Shown here: positions 34,204 through 42,523 of the stretch, one piece after another | Layout of the letters: every line of letters begins with the position of its first letter | Position numbering within the stretch: the first letter of the stretch is position 1 | DNA from: Pacificoceanicola onchidii | GTDB lineage: Bacteria > Pseudomonadota > Alphaproteobacteria > Rhodobacterales > Rhodobacteraceae | Length of the DNA stretch: 64,000 nt | Direction of reading: 5' to 3' | Assembly: GCF_004804335.1 (NCBI RefSeq) | Contig: NZ_SRXY01000004.1 | Span: 62,001-126,000, forward strand | The notes under the pieces: generated by a model | Seen by the model: the letters and a program-made list of their open reading frames with translations, nothing else | The model's database searches: none | What the model was told of the DNA's origin: nothing | Translations under genes and position numbers: made by a program

Positions 34204-35073
34204 TCAAGCTGTCTTTTCCGGAGCATGGTCACGCCAGGGAGGCCGCACAGTTGGCGCGGCAAAGAAATAGCCCTGCAGGCAGTCAATGCCGATGCGCTCC
34301 AGACAGGCCGCATCTTCTGCGGTTTCGACACGCTCTGCGACCGTGAACATGTCGAATTGTTCCGCAATGGCATGCATCGCGGTCACAAGAACCTGATTGT
34401 CCGGATCATGGGCAATACCGGTTACGAACTGGCCGTCCACCTTGAGGATGTCAAAACTGAAATCCTTGAAGTGTCTCAAGGCTGTATACCCCGCCCCGAA
34501 GTCATCCATCGCAAAGGAAATACCCTGCTGCTGAAGGTCCCGCATGAAGGATGTCACAAGCTCCGGAATCGTCATTGCAGAGGATTCCGTGATTTCGAGA
34601 ATCAGCCGCTCTCCCACGGTGGGATCGTTGGACAGCCCACGCTGTAGAATGCGCATCCATTTCTTGTACCCGATGGAGCGGGCAGACATGTTGATCGAAA
34701 GACGCAAACCGGGCGTTGCGGCCAACTCGTTCAGACCTTTTTCCAAAGCGATGCAATCCAGAAGGCGTCCATATTCCGTCTCTTCAACCGTGCTGATGAA
34801 GTCGCGCGCGGGTATGATTCGCCCGGTTTCATCCAGAACTCGGATCAATCCTTCATAAAAAGCCACCTGGCCTGGGTCCGCGCTTTGAACGACGGGCTGG
34901 TAGGCAAGCATGGTTTCGCGGTGTTCGATGGCGCGGCGCACCATGTCCATTGTATTGGCATCGCGGCTCCCGAGGGCATGGGCCAGAGCATTGCGTGGCC
35001 CTTGATCCAAATGCTTGTTCTTCAGTCTCACGATCGTCTCCCGAGCGTCTGCTTGTCCTTTCTTGCGCCACAA
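34204..35073 (-). CDS. Stand-alone EAL domain c-di-GMP phosphodiesterase
   Basis: A 289-residue cytoplasmic protein made of one EAL domain, expected to hydrolyse cyclic di-GMP to pGpG. The catalytic set is present: EGLIRV (E of the EAL motif, here EGL), SINMSAR (N), LEITESSAM (E), MDDFGAGYTALRH (DD), DILKVDGQFV (K), VAERVET (E) and QGYFFAAP (Q). Only the A-to-G change in EAL is unusual. There is no GGDEF, PAS or membrane segment. The start is a TTG at 35073 without a clear SD; an internal ATG (MDMVRRAIEH) would shorten it by 41 residues but keep the domain. It is divergent from rpsD. Confidence 0.9.
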   Translation of the reverse strand: MWRKKGQADARETIVRLKNKHLDQGPRNALAHALGSRDANTMDMVRRAIEHRETMLAYQPVVQSADPGQVAFYEGLIRVLDETGRIIPARDFISTVEETEYGRLLDCIALEKGLNELAATPGLRLSINMSARSIGYKKWMRILQRGLSNDPTVGERLILEITESSAMTIPELVTSFMRDLQQQGISFAMDDFGAGYTALRHFKDFSFDILKVDGQFVTGIAHDPDNQVLVTAMHAIAEQFDMFTVAERVETAEDAACLERIGIDCLQGYFFAAPTVRPPWRDHAPEKTA

Positions 35074-35132
35074 CTGTTAAGCTACGTTTAAAGAGTGAAT
35101 TTGAAGGATCTTGCTGTCACGTGAGGCGTCGC

Positions 35133-35160
35133 TTGACACGGCTGATTCCAAGCGTATAAG
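35133..35160 (+). promoter_or_regulatory. Promoter of rpsD
   Basis: TTGACA (35133-35138) and TATAAG (35155-35160) with a 16-base spacer lie 108 bases before the GTG start. The leader contains a CCCC-GCGA-GGGG hairpin near 35184 and an AAGAG...CTCTT hairpin near 35225, which could take part in ribosomal-protein feedback. Confidence 0.65.
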
Positions 35161-35268
35161 CGCGGCTTCATTGGTGTTGGTGGCCCCCGCGAGGGGATGC
35201 CCTGTCGTTCCGGCCAAATCCGGGAAGAGGACAACGCCCTCTTTGAACCGTTAAGAGGAGATCAGATC

Positions 35269-35889
35269 GTGACCAAACGCACGTCTGCCAAGTACAAAAT
35301 CGACCGCCGCATGGGCGAAAACATCTGGGGCCGTCCGAAGTCCCCGGTCAACCGCCGCGAATATGGCCCCGGCCAGCACGGTCAGCGCCGCAAGGGCAAA
35401 ATGTCCGACTTCGGTCTGCAGCTCCGCGCCAAGCAGAAGCTCAAAGGCTACTACGGCGACCTGACCGAGAAGCAGTTCAAGCGCATCTACACCGAAGCCG
35501 CCCGTGTGAAGGGTGACACCGGCGAGAACCTCGTTGGTCTGCTCGAGCGCCGTCTCGACGCCGTCGTCTACCGCGCCAAGTTCGTTCCGACCGTCTTCGC
35601 AGCGCGTCAGTTCGTGAACCACGGCCACGTTCTGGTGAACGGCAAGCGCGTCAACATCCCGTCCTACCGCGTCAAGGAAGGCGACGTCATCGAAGTGCGT
35701 GAGAAGTCCCGCCAGATGACCGCCCTGCTCGAAGCTGTACAGCTGCCCGAGCGTGACGTTCCGGACTACATCGAAGCCGATCACTCCAAGATGACCGCCA
35801 CCTTCGTGCGCACCCCCGGCCTCGCCGATGTGCCGTACCCGGTCATGATGGAACCGAACCTCGTGATCGAATACTACGCTCAGAACTAA
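35269..35889 (+). CDS. rpsD: 30S ribosomal protein S4
   Basis: Primary 16S rRNA-binding protein of the small subunit. The 206 residues contain [75 protein letters not shown] (S4 RNA-binding domain) and [15 protein letters not shown]. The start is GTG at 35269 after AGAGGAG; no in-frame ATG fits. It is monocistronic with its own promoter and terminator, as in other alphaproteobacteria where rpsD stands apart from the main ribosomal operons. Confidence 0.98.
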   Translation: MTKRTSAKYKIDRRMGENIWGRPKSPVNRREYGPGQHGQRRKGKMSDFGLQLRAKQKLKGYYGDLTEKQFKRIYTEAARVKGDTGENLVGLLERRLDAVVYRAKFVPTVFAARQFVNHGHVLVNGKRVNIPSYRVKEGDVIEVREKSRQMTALLEAVQLPERDVPDYIEADHSKMTATFVRTPGLADVPYPVMMEPNLVIEYYAQN

Positions 35890-35912
35890 TCCTGAGCGTC
35901 AGAGAGATTTCG

Positions 35913-35941
35913 AAGGGTTCCCGTTTCGGGGGCCCTTTTTC
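35913..35941 (+). terminator. Terminator of rpsD
   Basis: GGG-TT-CCC faces GGG-GG-CCC with loop GTTTC, followed by TTTTT on the plus strand, 25 bases past the rpsD stop. Confidence 0.75.
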
Positions 35942-35967
35942 TTTGTCCAGCAGGGTGCAACCGGACA

Positions 35968-35998
35968 CAAAAAAGCCGCGTCCCATAAGGGCGCGGCT
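35968..35998 (-). terminator. Terminator of the DUF1127 gene
   Basis: GCCGCG-t-CCC pairs with GGG-CGCGGC around ATAA (35975-35998). On the minus strand it is followed by TTTTTTG. It faces the rpsD terminator. Confidence 0.85.
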
Positions 35999-36023
35999 TC
36001 TTCGCGGTCAGGGAAGCGTCAGT

Positions 36024-36245
36024 TCAGAGGAACAGCGCATCACGCATGACGTGGCGGACGATGTCCTCACGCTTGAGGCCCATTTTGGCCAGGTCTTCGT
36101 CGGACTTTGCCGTCAGGCGCTCGATTTCACGCACGCGCGGGTTGGCTTCGCCAATCGCAACCATTGCGTCGAGGATCCGGCGACCGAGGCTCAGGAACGG
36201 GTTGGTCGCGGGTTCGGTTGTGTAGGGGGCAGAGATATGTGCCAT
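36024..36245 (-). CDS. DUF1127 domain protein
   Basis: A 73-residue protein. The C-terminal half REIERLTAKSDEDLAKMGLK-REDIVRHVMRDAL is the DUF1127 (YjiS-like) pattern. In other alphaproteobacteria such small proteins affect phosphate and carbon metabolism and RNA turnover; nothing in the context tells its role here. The N-terminus is variable (MAHISAPYTTEPATNPFLSL). It is a single gene with its own terminator. Confidence 0.92.
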   Translation of the reverse strand: MAHISAPYTTEPATNPFLSLGRRILDAMVAIGEANPRVREIERLTAKSDEDLAKMGLKREDIVRHVMRDALFL

Positions 36246-36539
36246 GGGCGTGCCTCTTGTTCAAAATAGGTCAGCATCTGGCCCCGATTTACGCCGCAAC
36301 GCAGCAAGGCGGTAGAGACATATTCGAATAGCGGTTTTGGCATGACTGCATAGCTGCCCGCCGAAACGCAAAGAGGCGGCCACGGGGCCGCCTCGGAACC
36401 ATACTGAAATCATTGCAGAAATACACGTTCCCGGATCACAAAAATCCGATGTGCGGTCACACTCACATGGCCGCTTTCCTACCCCTGATTCATTACAGTT
36501 TTACGAAATCAGTGCCGCTTTTCGCGCCAATTCAGCGCC
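36246..36539. other. Intergenic region with one hairpin
   Basis: 294 bases without a convincing gene. GAGGCGGCC (36373-36381) pairs perfectly with GGCCGCCTC (36386-36394) around ACGG. No T-run follows on the plus strand and only TCTTTG on the minus strand, so it is a weak terminator or a structural element. It probably ends the lipase-like transcript. Confidence 0.5.
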
Positions 36540-37196
36540 TCAAGCGGGCCACGAGGGGCCGAGTCGCCCTTTGCCCTGCTCTTCTTTCACCACGGCCTTG
36601 TAGTGTTTCATGTGGTGGTCCGGCCCAAAAGAAGAGCGAGCGGCCCGCGCCCGGTGCACCTGCCCCATGTGATTGAAGCTGAACGGCAGTTTCGTCACCG
36701 GATCGTCGTCGCGATTGATCAGCAGGCAGAGCTTGTCATGCTTGACCGGTCCGCGCGCCTTGCGCGGCCGGGGCGCGGCGAACCCGATCCCGGGAACCGC
36801 CCAGCTTTTGGTCAGAACCTGCGTTGCAGCGGCGCCAAGTGAATGCCCGATGATGTAAGTAGGCTTGGTCCCGCCCGCTTCGACCCAGTCATAAATGACC
36901 TTGGCGTGGCGCAGGAAGCCCTGATGCCAGATCGTCCCGGAGGCCCCCTTCTCGCTCACCGCGTCCTTGACCGCGTATTTCTTCCCCGCAATCCAGAGGA
37001 CACGCAGATTGAACTTCAGATAGTCCATGACCGAATTCGATCCGGGGATCAGCAAGACCCCGTTGTCGAGCAAATGGGCCTGAACATCCCCCTGATCCAA
37101 GGACCGCGCAATGCGCGGGGCGACCGAGGGATGCGTGTCAGCCTTGTAGGACGAATGCGCCAATTGCGCGGCGGAGTAGATCGGATAGCGGTGCAT
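36540..37196 (-). CDS. Lipase-like alpha/beta hydrolase (class 3 lipase pattern)
   Basis: A protein of about 218 residues. YIIGHSLGAAATQVL holds the nucleophile elbow GHSLG (Ser near residue 126). IGFAAPRPRKARGPVKHDKL and LLINRDDDPVTKLPFSFNHM supply the acid region, and HMKHYKAVV a possible catalytic His, matching class 3 lipases. There is no signal peptide from the ATG at 37196 (MHRYPIYSAAQLAHSSYK); a longer frame to 37259 would add 21 residues. The SD is weak. Substrate and location are unknown, and neighbouring genes give no hint. Confidence 0.8.
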   Translation of the reverse strand: MHRYPIYSAAQLAHSSYKADTHPSVAPRIARSLDQGDVQAHLLDNGVLLIPGSNSVMDYLKFNLRVLWIAGKKYAVKDAVSEKGASGTIWHQGFLRHAKVIYDWVEAGGTKPTYIIGHSLGAAATQVLTKSWAVPGIGFAAPRPRKARGPVKHDKLCLLINRDDDPVTKLPFSFNHMGQVHRARAARSSFGPDHHMKHYKAVVKEEQGKGRLGPSWPA

Positions 37197-37595
37197 AGCA
37201 AAAACATGACTGCAAAGGACCTTCACGGCAACACCGCAGGGGCGTTCCCGGAGCCCCACTCAAGCGGATTGAACAACCTATCGCGGCAACACAGCAGGTT
37301 TTGCAGCGCAAGAAAGCCTTCTGCCGGACCATGCGGTAGGTCTCCGCGCCCCATCTTGATAGCTAAAACCAAATGTATTTCAGCGCATTGGGTTCACGTC
37401 TTCCCTCGGTTCATCAGCGACGAAACCACGACGCTGGGATCCCGTAAAGAAATGGCCACACATTTTTTTTCTGTCATGAATGTTTCACACACGTTATGGA
37501 ATAAGGTGCGTGCGTTCGGTCGCACAAAAAATTGACCAAATGGTCCAATGGACACATGCGGCCCGGAATACCAAACACAACAGAGAGGATTTCCC
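37197..37595. other. Intergenic region upstream of the ABC importer operon
   Basis: 399 bases with no gene I can support. The last 150 bases are AT-richer and must hold the importer promoter. They include TTTTTTTT near 37465 and the imperfect operator-like repeat at 37532. No clear -35/-10 pair was found. Confidence 0.5.
37532..37548. promoter_or_regulatory. Operator-like repeat upstream of the importer operon
   Basis: TTGACCA-AA-TGGTCCAA is an inverted repeat with one extra base in the right arm, 48 bases before the substrate-binding-protein start. It overlaps a second short repeat (GTCCA-A-TGGAC). The TGGTCCA-type half-site resembles GntR-family operators; no GntR gene is nearby. Confidence 0.3.
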
Positions 37596-38657
37596 ATGAT
37601 CAGAACCGTTTTGATGACCAGCACCCTGCTTGCCGGACTCGCCACAGTGGCACAGGCCGACACGCTGCGCCTGCTCACCTGGGGTGGTTATGCGCCCGAT
37701 GATGTGGTGGCGATGTTCGAAGAACAGACCGGCCACACCGTCGAGGTGACCAAATCCAACAACGAGGAAATGATCGCCAAGCTGCGCGCCACTGGCGGCG
37801 GCGGCTTTGACCTCGCCCAGCCCTCTCAAGACCGAATCATGGGCCCACAGATGGAGTTCGGCATCTACAAGCCGATCGACACCTCCAAGCTGAACCAGGA
37901 TCTCTTCATCCCGTCGATGCTCTCGGCCACCATGGCCAACACCACCGTTGCGGGTGACGTTTACGGCGTGCCGCACGTCTGGGGCACCTCCGGCCTTGTG
38001 ATGAACACCGCCATGGCCGGTGACACGGTCAAAGACTACACGGACCTGTGTGATCCGGCTCTCGCCGGGAAGGTCTCTTACCGCCTCAAGCGCCCGACCC
38101 TGATCGGCTTTGCCTTTGCCTTGGGTGAAGACCCCTTCGCCGCTTATGGCGACGAAGCGAAGTACAAGGAAATCATGGGCAAGGTCGAAGCCAAGCTGAC
38201 CGAGTGCAAGGCCAACGTCAAAACCTACTGGGGTGGCGGCGATGAGCTGATGAACCTCGTGCGCTCCGGCGAAGTCACCGCCTCCATGGCCTGGGATACC
38301 GGCGGCTGGAAGCTGAACGATGACAACGCGGATATCACGTTTGTCGCCCCCGCTTCCGGCGCTCTGGGCTGGATCGACACCTTCGTTCTGCCCGCCAAAG
38401 GCCAGGCCGATGATGCCGCCTACGACTGGATCAACTTCGTGATGCAGCCGGAAATCGCGGCAAAGATCACCGCAGCGGCTGGCAACTTCACCGCCTCCGC
38501 GGGCGCCGATGAATTCGCCGAGGACAGCCTGAAAGCCAAGTATCAGGCCAGCTTCCCGCAGGAGGCGATCGACAACATCAAATGGTATCCGCCGGTCCCC
38601 GCCGGTCTCGAAGCCATCGAAGGCGATGTTCTGGACCGCGTTCAGGCCGCCAACTGA
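37596..38657 (+). CDS. ABC transporter substrate-binding protein, polyamine (PotD/PotF) family
   Basis: Periplasmic binding protein of 353 residues. The signal peptide MIRTVLMTSTLLAGLATVAQA is followed by mature DTLRLLTWGGYAPDDVVAMF, the PotD-family start. VPHVWGTSGLVMNTAM and SMAWDTGGWKLNDD are ligand-pocket regions of the family. The family binds polyamines but also other amines and betaine-like compounds in Roseobacters, so the ligand is open. GAGAGG lies 6-7 bases before the ATG. It is the first gene of a four-gene importer operon converging on the MttB/DMGDH operon. Confidence 0.93.
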   Translation: MIRTVLMTSTLLAGLATVAQADTLRLLTWGGYAPDDVVAMFEEQTGHTVEVTKSNNEEMIAKLRATGGGGFDLAQPSQDRIMGPQMEFGIYKPIDTSKLNQDLFIPSMLSATMANTTVAGDVYGVPHVWGTSGLVMNTAMAGDTVKDYTDLCDPALAGKVSYRLKRPTLIGFAFALGEDPFAAYGDEAKYKEIMGKVEAKLTECKANVKTYWGGGDELMNLVRSGEVTASMAWDTGGWKLNDDNADITFVAPASGALGWIDTFVLPAKGQADDAAYDWINFVMQPEIAAKITAAAGNFTASAGADEFAEDSLKAKYQASFPQEAIDNIKWYPPVPAGLEAIEGDVLDRVQAAN

Positions 38658-38705
38658 CCTATCGGGCGGCGCTTTCGGGTGCCGCCCACCTTTTACGGAT
38701 TTCAT

Positions 38706-39791
38706 ATGACCCCTGATCTGGAATGCGCCGACCTCGTAAAGCAGTTCGGCGAGACGACGGCTGTCGACAACGTCTCCTTCTCGGTGCCGCCGGGCAGTTT
38801 CTTTTCGATTCTCGGCCCCTCCGGCTGCGGCAAGACGACGATCATGCGGATGATCGCGGGGTTCCTTGATCCCACCTCGGGCGACATCCGGATCAAGGGC
38901 GGCTCGGTTCTCGACACGCCGCCGAACAAACGCCCGGTGAACATGGTCTTCCAGCACCTCGCGCTCTTCCCGATGATGACCATTGCCGAAAACATCGGCT
39001 ATGGACTGCGCCGGCGTGGCATGGCGAAACCGGACATCGCCCGAAAAGTCGACGAAGCGCTCGACCGCATCGGCCTGCCCGGCATCGGCACCCGCAAGGT
39101 GGATGAGCTCTCTGGCGGACAAAAGCAGCGTGTGGCCATCGCCCGCTGCATGGTTCTGGAGCCGGACGTTTTGCTTCTGGACGAACCGCTTGGCGCGCTG
39201 GATCTGAAACTGCGCGAACATATGAAGGTCGAGCTCAAGGCGCTTCAGGCGGCCTTTGACACCACCTTTGTTTATATCACCCATGACCAATCCGAAGCTT
39301 TGGTCATGTCCGATCAGGTCGCCGTCATGAACGATGGCCGGTTCGAACAGATCGGCACCGGGCAGGATCTTTACTACCGCCCCGACACGCCTTTTGTGGC
39401 CGGGTTCATCGGCGATTCGAACCGCTGGAAAGGCCGCATCGAACGCAGCGAAGCCGGCACGGTCCAGTTGCGCACCGACACCGGCCTGGCCATGCGTGCC
39501 AGCGGCGCAGACCTTGCCGAAGGCACGGCGGCAGAAATCTACGTCCGGCCAGAGGCGATCCGCATCGCGGCAACCGCCGAAGCGCTTTCCACCTTCGACA
39601 ATCAGCTCAAGGGCACCGTGACCAGCTTGCTGTTCAACGGCGCCGCCAGCCGGGTTCTGGTGCAGGACGACGTGGGCGAAACGCTCGAAGTCACCTTGCC
39701 GCAATCCGGCGAGTTTGCCTCGCTCCAGCGCGGCGACACGGTGCACATCGGCTGGGGCGCGACGCAGGCCACCTGCTTTGGGGCAGGCTGA
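38706..39791 (+). CDS. ABC transporter ATPase, PotA family
   Basis: ATPase of 361 residues that energises the importer. Walker A GPSGCGKTT (near residue 40), Q-loop MVFQHLALFPMM, signature LSGGQKQRVA, Walker B VLLLDEPLGALD and H-loop YITHDQSEAL are all intact. The C-terminal 120 residues form the TOBE/OB regulatory domain (EIYVRPEAIRIA). The ATG at 38706 has only a weak SD. It touches the first permease gene by one base. Confidence 0.95.
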   Translation: MTPDLECADLVKQFGETTAVDNVSFSVPPGSFFSILGPSGCGKTTIMRMIAGFLDPTSGDIRIKGGSVLDTPPNKRPVNMVFQHLALFPMMTIAENIGYGLRRRGMAKPDIARKVDEALDRIGLPGIGTRKVDELSGGQKQRVAIARCMVLEPDVLLLDEPLGALDLKLREHMKVELKALQAAFDTTFVYITHDQSEALVMSDQVAVMNDGRFEQIGTGQDLYYRPDTPFVAGFIGDSNRWKGRIERSEAGTVQLRTDTGLAMRASGADLAEGTAAEIYVRPEAIRIAATAEALSTFDNQLKGTVTSLLFNGAASRVLVQDDVGETLEVTLPQSGEFASLQRGDTVHIGWGATQATCFGAG

Positions 39792-40648
39792 TGCGCAGCC
39801 AGTCCCGCATCGCGTTCTACCTTTTGCTGACGCCGCTGGTGCTTTGGCTCGGCCTGCTGATCATCATCCCGCACATTGACATGCTTCTGATTTCCCTGCG
39901 GGAGCGCATCAGTTTCGGTGTCTATGAGACCAGCCTCACCCAATACGAAAAAGCCCTGACCGAACCGCTTTACCTGCGCACCTTTGCCCGCACCGCTGTC
40001 ATGTCCGTCCTTGCCACCGCCATCACCCTGCTGATTGCTTTCCCTGTGGCCTATTACATCGCCAAGATGGCCAAGGGACGGTTGCAACAGGTGCTTTTCA
40101 TGCTTTGCCTGATCCCGTTTTATGTCTCTGAACTGGTGCGCACCTTCGGCTGGATGATCCTCCTGCGCGAGACCGGGATCATCTCGAACCTGCTGCAATG
40201 GACCGGGCTCGCCGATCAGCCGGTGGAGTTGCTCTACACCGATGCCACCATGATGGTCGGCCTTGTCTACACCTCGATGCTGTTCATGGTCGTGCCGCTT
40301 GTGACAACCTTGGAAAGCCTCGACGACAGCGTGGTCGAGGCCGGCTATGACCTTGGTGGCAACGGGCTGTCTGTGCTGCGCGAGATCATCATCCCACACG
40401 CCATGCCCGGCATCGTGTCGGGCTGTATCGTCGTTTTCATGCTGTCCTTGGGCAACTATCTGACGCCCACGATGCTCGGCGGCAAAGACAGCCTGTGGTT
40501 CACCGAAATGATCTACAACCAGTTCATCGTGCGCTCCAACTGGGAGCTGGGCGCGGCCTTTGGCTTCATGCTTCTGCTGCTCTCCTCGGTGATCGTCTGG
40601 GGCATGTTGCGGCTGACGGGCCGGACGTTGAAGGAGACCATGGGATGA
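39791..40648 (+). CDS. ABC transporter permease, PotB family
   Basis: Inner-membrane permease of 285 residues with six predicted helices. It begins FYLLLTPLVLWLGLLIIIPH, and the EAA loop reads EAGYDLGGNGLSVLREIIIP, contacting the ATPase. LGNYLTPTMLGG is typical of PotB. Its ATG overlaps the last base of the ATPase stop, and its own stop overlaps the second permease start by 4 bases. Confidence 0.95.
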   Translation: MRSQSRIAFYLLLTPLVLWLGLLIIIPHIDMLLISLRERISFGVYETSLTQYEKALTEPLYLRTFARTAVMSVLATAITLLIAFPVAYYIAKMAKGRLQQVLFMLCLIPFYVSELVRTFGWMILLRETGIISNLLQWTGLADQPVELLYTDATMMVGLVYTSMLFMVVPLVTTLESLDDSVVEAGYDLGGNGLSVLREIIIPHAMPGIVSGCIVVFMLSLGNYLTPTMLGGKDSLWFTEMIYNQFIVRSNWELGAAFGFMLLLLSSVIVWGMLRLTGRTLKETMG

Positions 40649-41496
40649 TCCCGAGCATACCCCAATCCCGCAGCTTCCGGCTTGCCTATGGCGGCTATGT
40701 GCTGCTCTTCTTCGTCTATCTCGCCCTGCCGCTGACCGTGGTGGCCGTCTTTGCCTTCAACGACAGCCAGTTTCCATCGCTGCCATGGGAAGGTTTCACC
40801 TGGAATTGGTTCTTCGGCTCTGAACGCCCGCAAATCGGTGTCTTCCACGAACGCGGCATCCTGCGCGCCGTGGGTACTTCCGCCTTTGTCGCGCTTTGCG
40901 TGGCGGTTCTATCGGTGGCGGTGGGCACCTCCAACGCCTTCCTCTTCAACCGCTACGAGTTCCGCGGCAAAGGGCTGCTTTACGTTCTGATGCTGCTGCC
41001 ACTTGTGATCCCCGGCATCGTGCTGGGCATCTCGATCCTCGTCTTCTCTTCGACGCTGGCCAACGGGCTGTGGGATCTGGCCCAGATGGACATTCAGGCC
41101 CTGCGCCCCGGTCTGTTGCTCGTCGTGCTCGGCCAGTTCAGTTTCATCACCACCATCGCCACGCTGGTGATCTCTGCCCGCCTGCAAAAGTTTGACCGCA
41201 CGTTGGAGGAGGCGGCGTTGAACCTCGGCGCGGACCGGCTCACAGCCGTGCGCACCATCACCCTGCCCTTCCTCGCCCCGGCTATGATCGGCGCGGTGGT
41301 GGTCGCCTTCCTGATGAGCTTCGAGAACTTCAACACCACGCTCATGCTCGTCGGCTCCGACGCACCGCTGACCATCGCCATGTTCGACCGTCTCAAGGAA
41401 GGCTCCACGCCGCTCCTGAACGCGGTCTCGCTCCTCTTGATGCTCGGCTCTTCGCTGCTGGCTCTTCTGGTGATCCTGTTTCAGCGCAAACCCTGA
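40645..41496 (+). CDS. ABC transporter permease, PotC family
   Basis: Second inner-membrane permease, 283 residues, six predicted helices. YGGYVLLFFVYLALPLTVVA starts the first helix, and the EAA loop is EEAALNLGADRLTAVRTITL-PFLAP. MSFENFNTTLMLVG is a PotC signature. The ATG overlaps the previous stop (ATGA). It ends the operon and converges on the GlxA-type regulator gene with 22 bases between the stops, so importer and catabolic genes lie side by side. Confidence 0.95.
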   Translation: MIPSIPQSRSFRLAYGGYVLLFFVYLALPLTVVAVFAFNDSQFPSLPWEGFTWNWFFGSERPQIGVFHERGILRAVGTSAFVALCVAVLSVAVGTSNAFLFNRYEFRGKGLLYVLMLLPLVIPGIVLGISILVFSSTLANGLWDLAQMDIQALRPGLLLVVLGQFSFITTIATLVISARLQKFDRTLEEAALNLGADRLTAVRTITLPFLAPAMIGAVVVAFLMSFENFNTTLMLVGSDAPLTIAMFDRLKEGSTPLLNAVSLLLMLGSSLLALLVILFQRKP

Positions 41497-41518
41497 GCCC
41501 GGTACAAACCGCAAAGGA

Positions 41519-42508
41519 TCAAATCGCGCCGTGCTCGAAATGCGGCGAGATGCCAAAATGGCTGCGGTACAGTTTGGAGAAATGACCGGGCGAGCTGAAC
41601 CCGCAAGCCACCGCCACATCGACCACCCGCATCTGCGTCTGCTGCAAGAGCAGTCGCGCCTTATCAAGGCGAAGTGTCGTCATGTGGATTTTCGGGCTGG
41701 TTCCCAGATAACGTTGAAACAACCGCTCCAACTGCCGCGTCGACAAGCCGACCTGCCCGGCAATCAGCGATGGCGAGAGCGTCTCTTCCAGCCCATCCTG
41801 AATAAGCCTGATCGCCTGCCCGAGTTTTTCGTGGCGTGTCCCAAGTCGGCACAGATCGCTCCGGGTTTGCCGGTCATTGCGGTCACGCACCGAGGCGTAG
41901 AGCAATTGGTCCGCCACCTGCGAGGCAATGGCGCTGCCATGTTTGCGGCCAATCAACGCCGAGAAGAGATCCAGCGTGGCCGCCCCGCCGCCGCAGGTTG
42001 CAACCGCGCTGTCCTCCTCGAAAACAGAGCATACCGCCTCAAGATCCGGAAACATCTCGGCCAGCGCGGGCTGCAGCTTCCAATGCGCGCTCAGCTTTTG
42101 ATCCTGCCCCAGCCCGGTCTGGGCCAGCACCGCAGCGCCACCCCCAAGCGCGCAAATCTGCGCGCCAAATCGCATTGCCCGTCGCAGCCAGGCTTTGAGA
42201 ACGGCAGACGCGACCTGTACCTCTATCAGCGGGGCGCAAAGAACCACGCAATCCCGGCAACGCAGGTCCGGCAGGCCACCCTCGACCTCCACGGTCATGC
42301 ATGTGGAGGCAGCGACGGGATCACCCGTCTCGCTGACAATCTGCCAGGTAAAACCCGCCTCTCCCCGCGCCACATTGGCCGCCGCCAGCGAATCCAGCCC
42401 CGCGCCAAGATCCAGCGCGGAAAATCCGGGAAGCAGCAGAAAGAAAAACCGCTCCACCGCAACCAGATTGGCCTCACCGGCATCGATGCTGATTTCAGGA
42501 CGTCCCAT
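41519..42508 (-). CDS. GlxA family (DJ-1/PfpI plus AraC) transcriptional regulator
   Basis: A 329-residue regulator. The N-terminal DJ-1/PfpI-like domain (FFFLLLPGFSALDLGAGLDS to about residue 190) senses a ligand, and a C-terminal AraC HTH follows (LSPSLIAGQVGLSTRQLERL, FQRYLGTSPKIH, VAVACGFSSPGHFSKLYRSH). This architecture includes GbdR and CdhR, which sense glycine betaine and carnitine degradation products in Pseudomonas. GGGGAGG precedes the ATG. It lies 15 bases after the DMGDH-like gene on the same strand, so it is probably the last gene of that operon and likely its activator. Confidence 0.94.
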   Translation of the reverse strand: MGRPEISIDAGEANLVAVERFFFLLLPGFSALDLGAGLDSLAAANVARGEAGFTWQIVSETGDPVAASTCMTVEVEGGLPDLRCRDCVVLCAPLIEVQVASAVLKAWLRRAMRFGAQICALGGGAAVLAQTGLGQDQKLSAHWKLQPALAEMFPDLEAVCSVFEEDSAVATCGGGAATLDLFSALIGRKHGSAIASQVADQLLYASVRDRNDRQTRSDLCRLGTRHEKLGQAIRLIQDGLEETLSPSLIAGQVGLSTRQLERLFQRYLGTSPKIHMTTLRLDKARLLLQQTQMRVVDVAVACGFSSPGHFSKLYRSHFGISPHFEHGAI

Positions 42509-42523
42509 ACCGCGCCTCCCCGC

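Noticed and set aside
36413-36676. Possible small plus-strand gene upstream of the lipase-like gene
   Set aside because: No SD, no motif, and its second half is antisense to the lipase-like gene.
37494-39746. A 750-codon open frame on the minus strand opposite the ABC importer genes
   Set aside because: It lies entirely antisense to two well-identified genes, has no family motifs and reflects high GC content at third positions.
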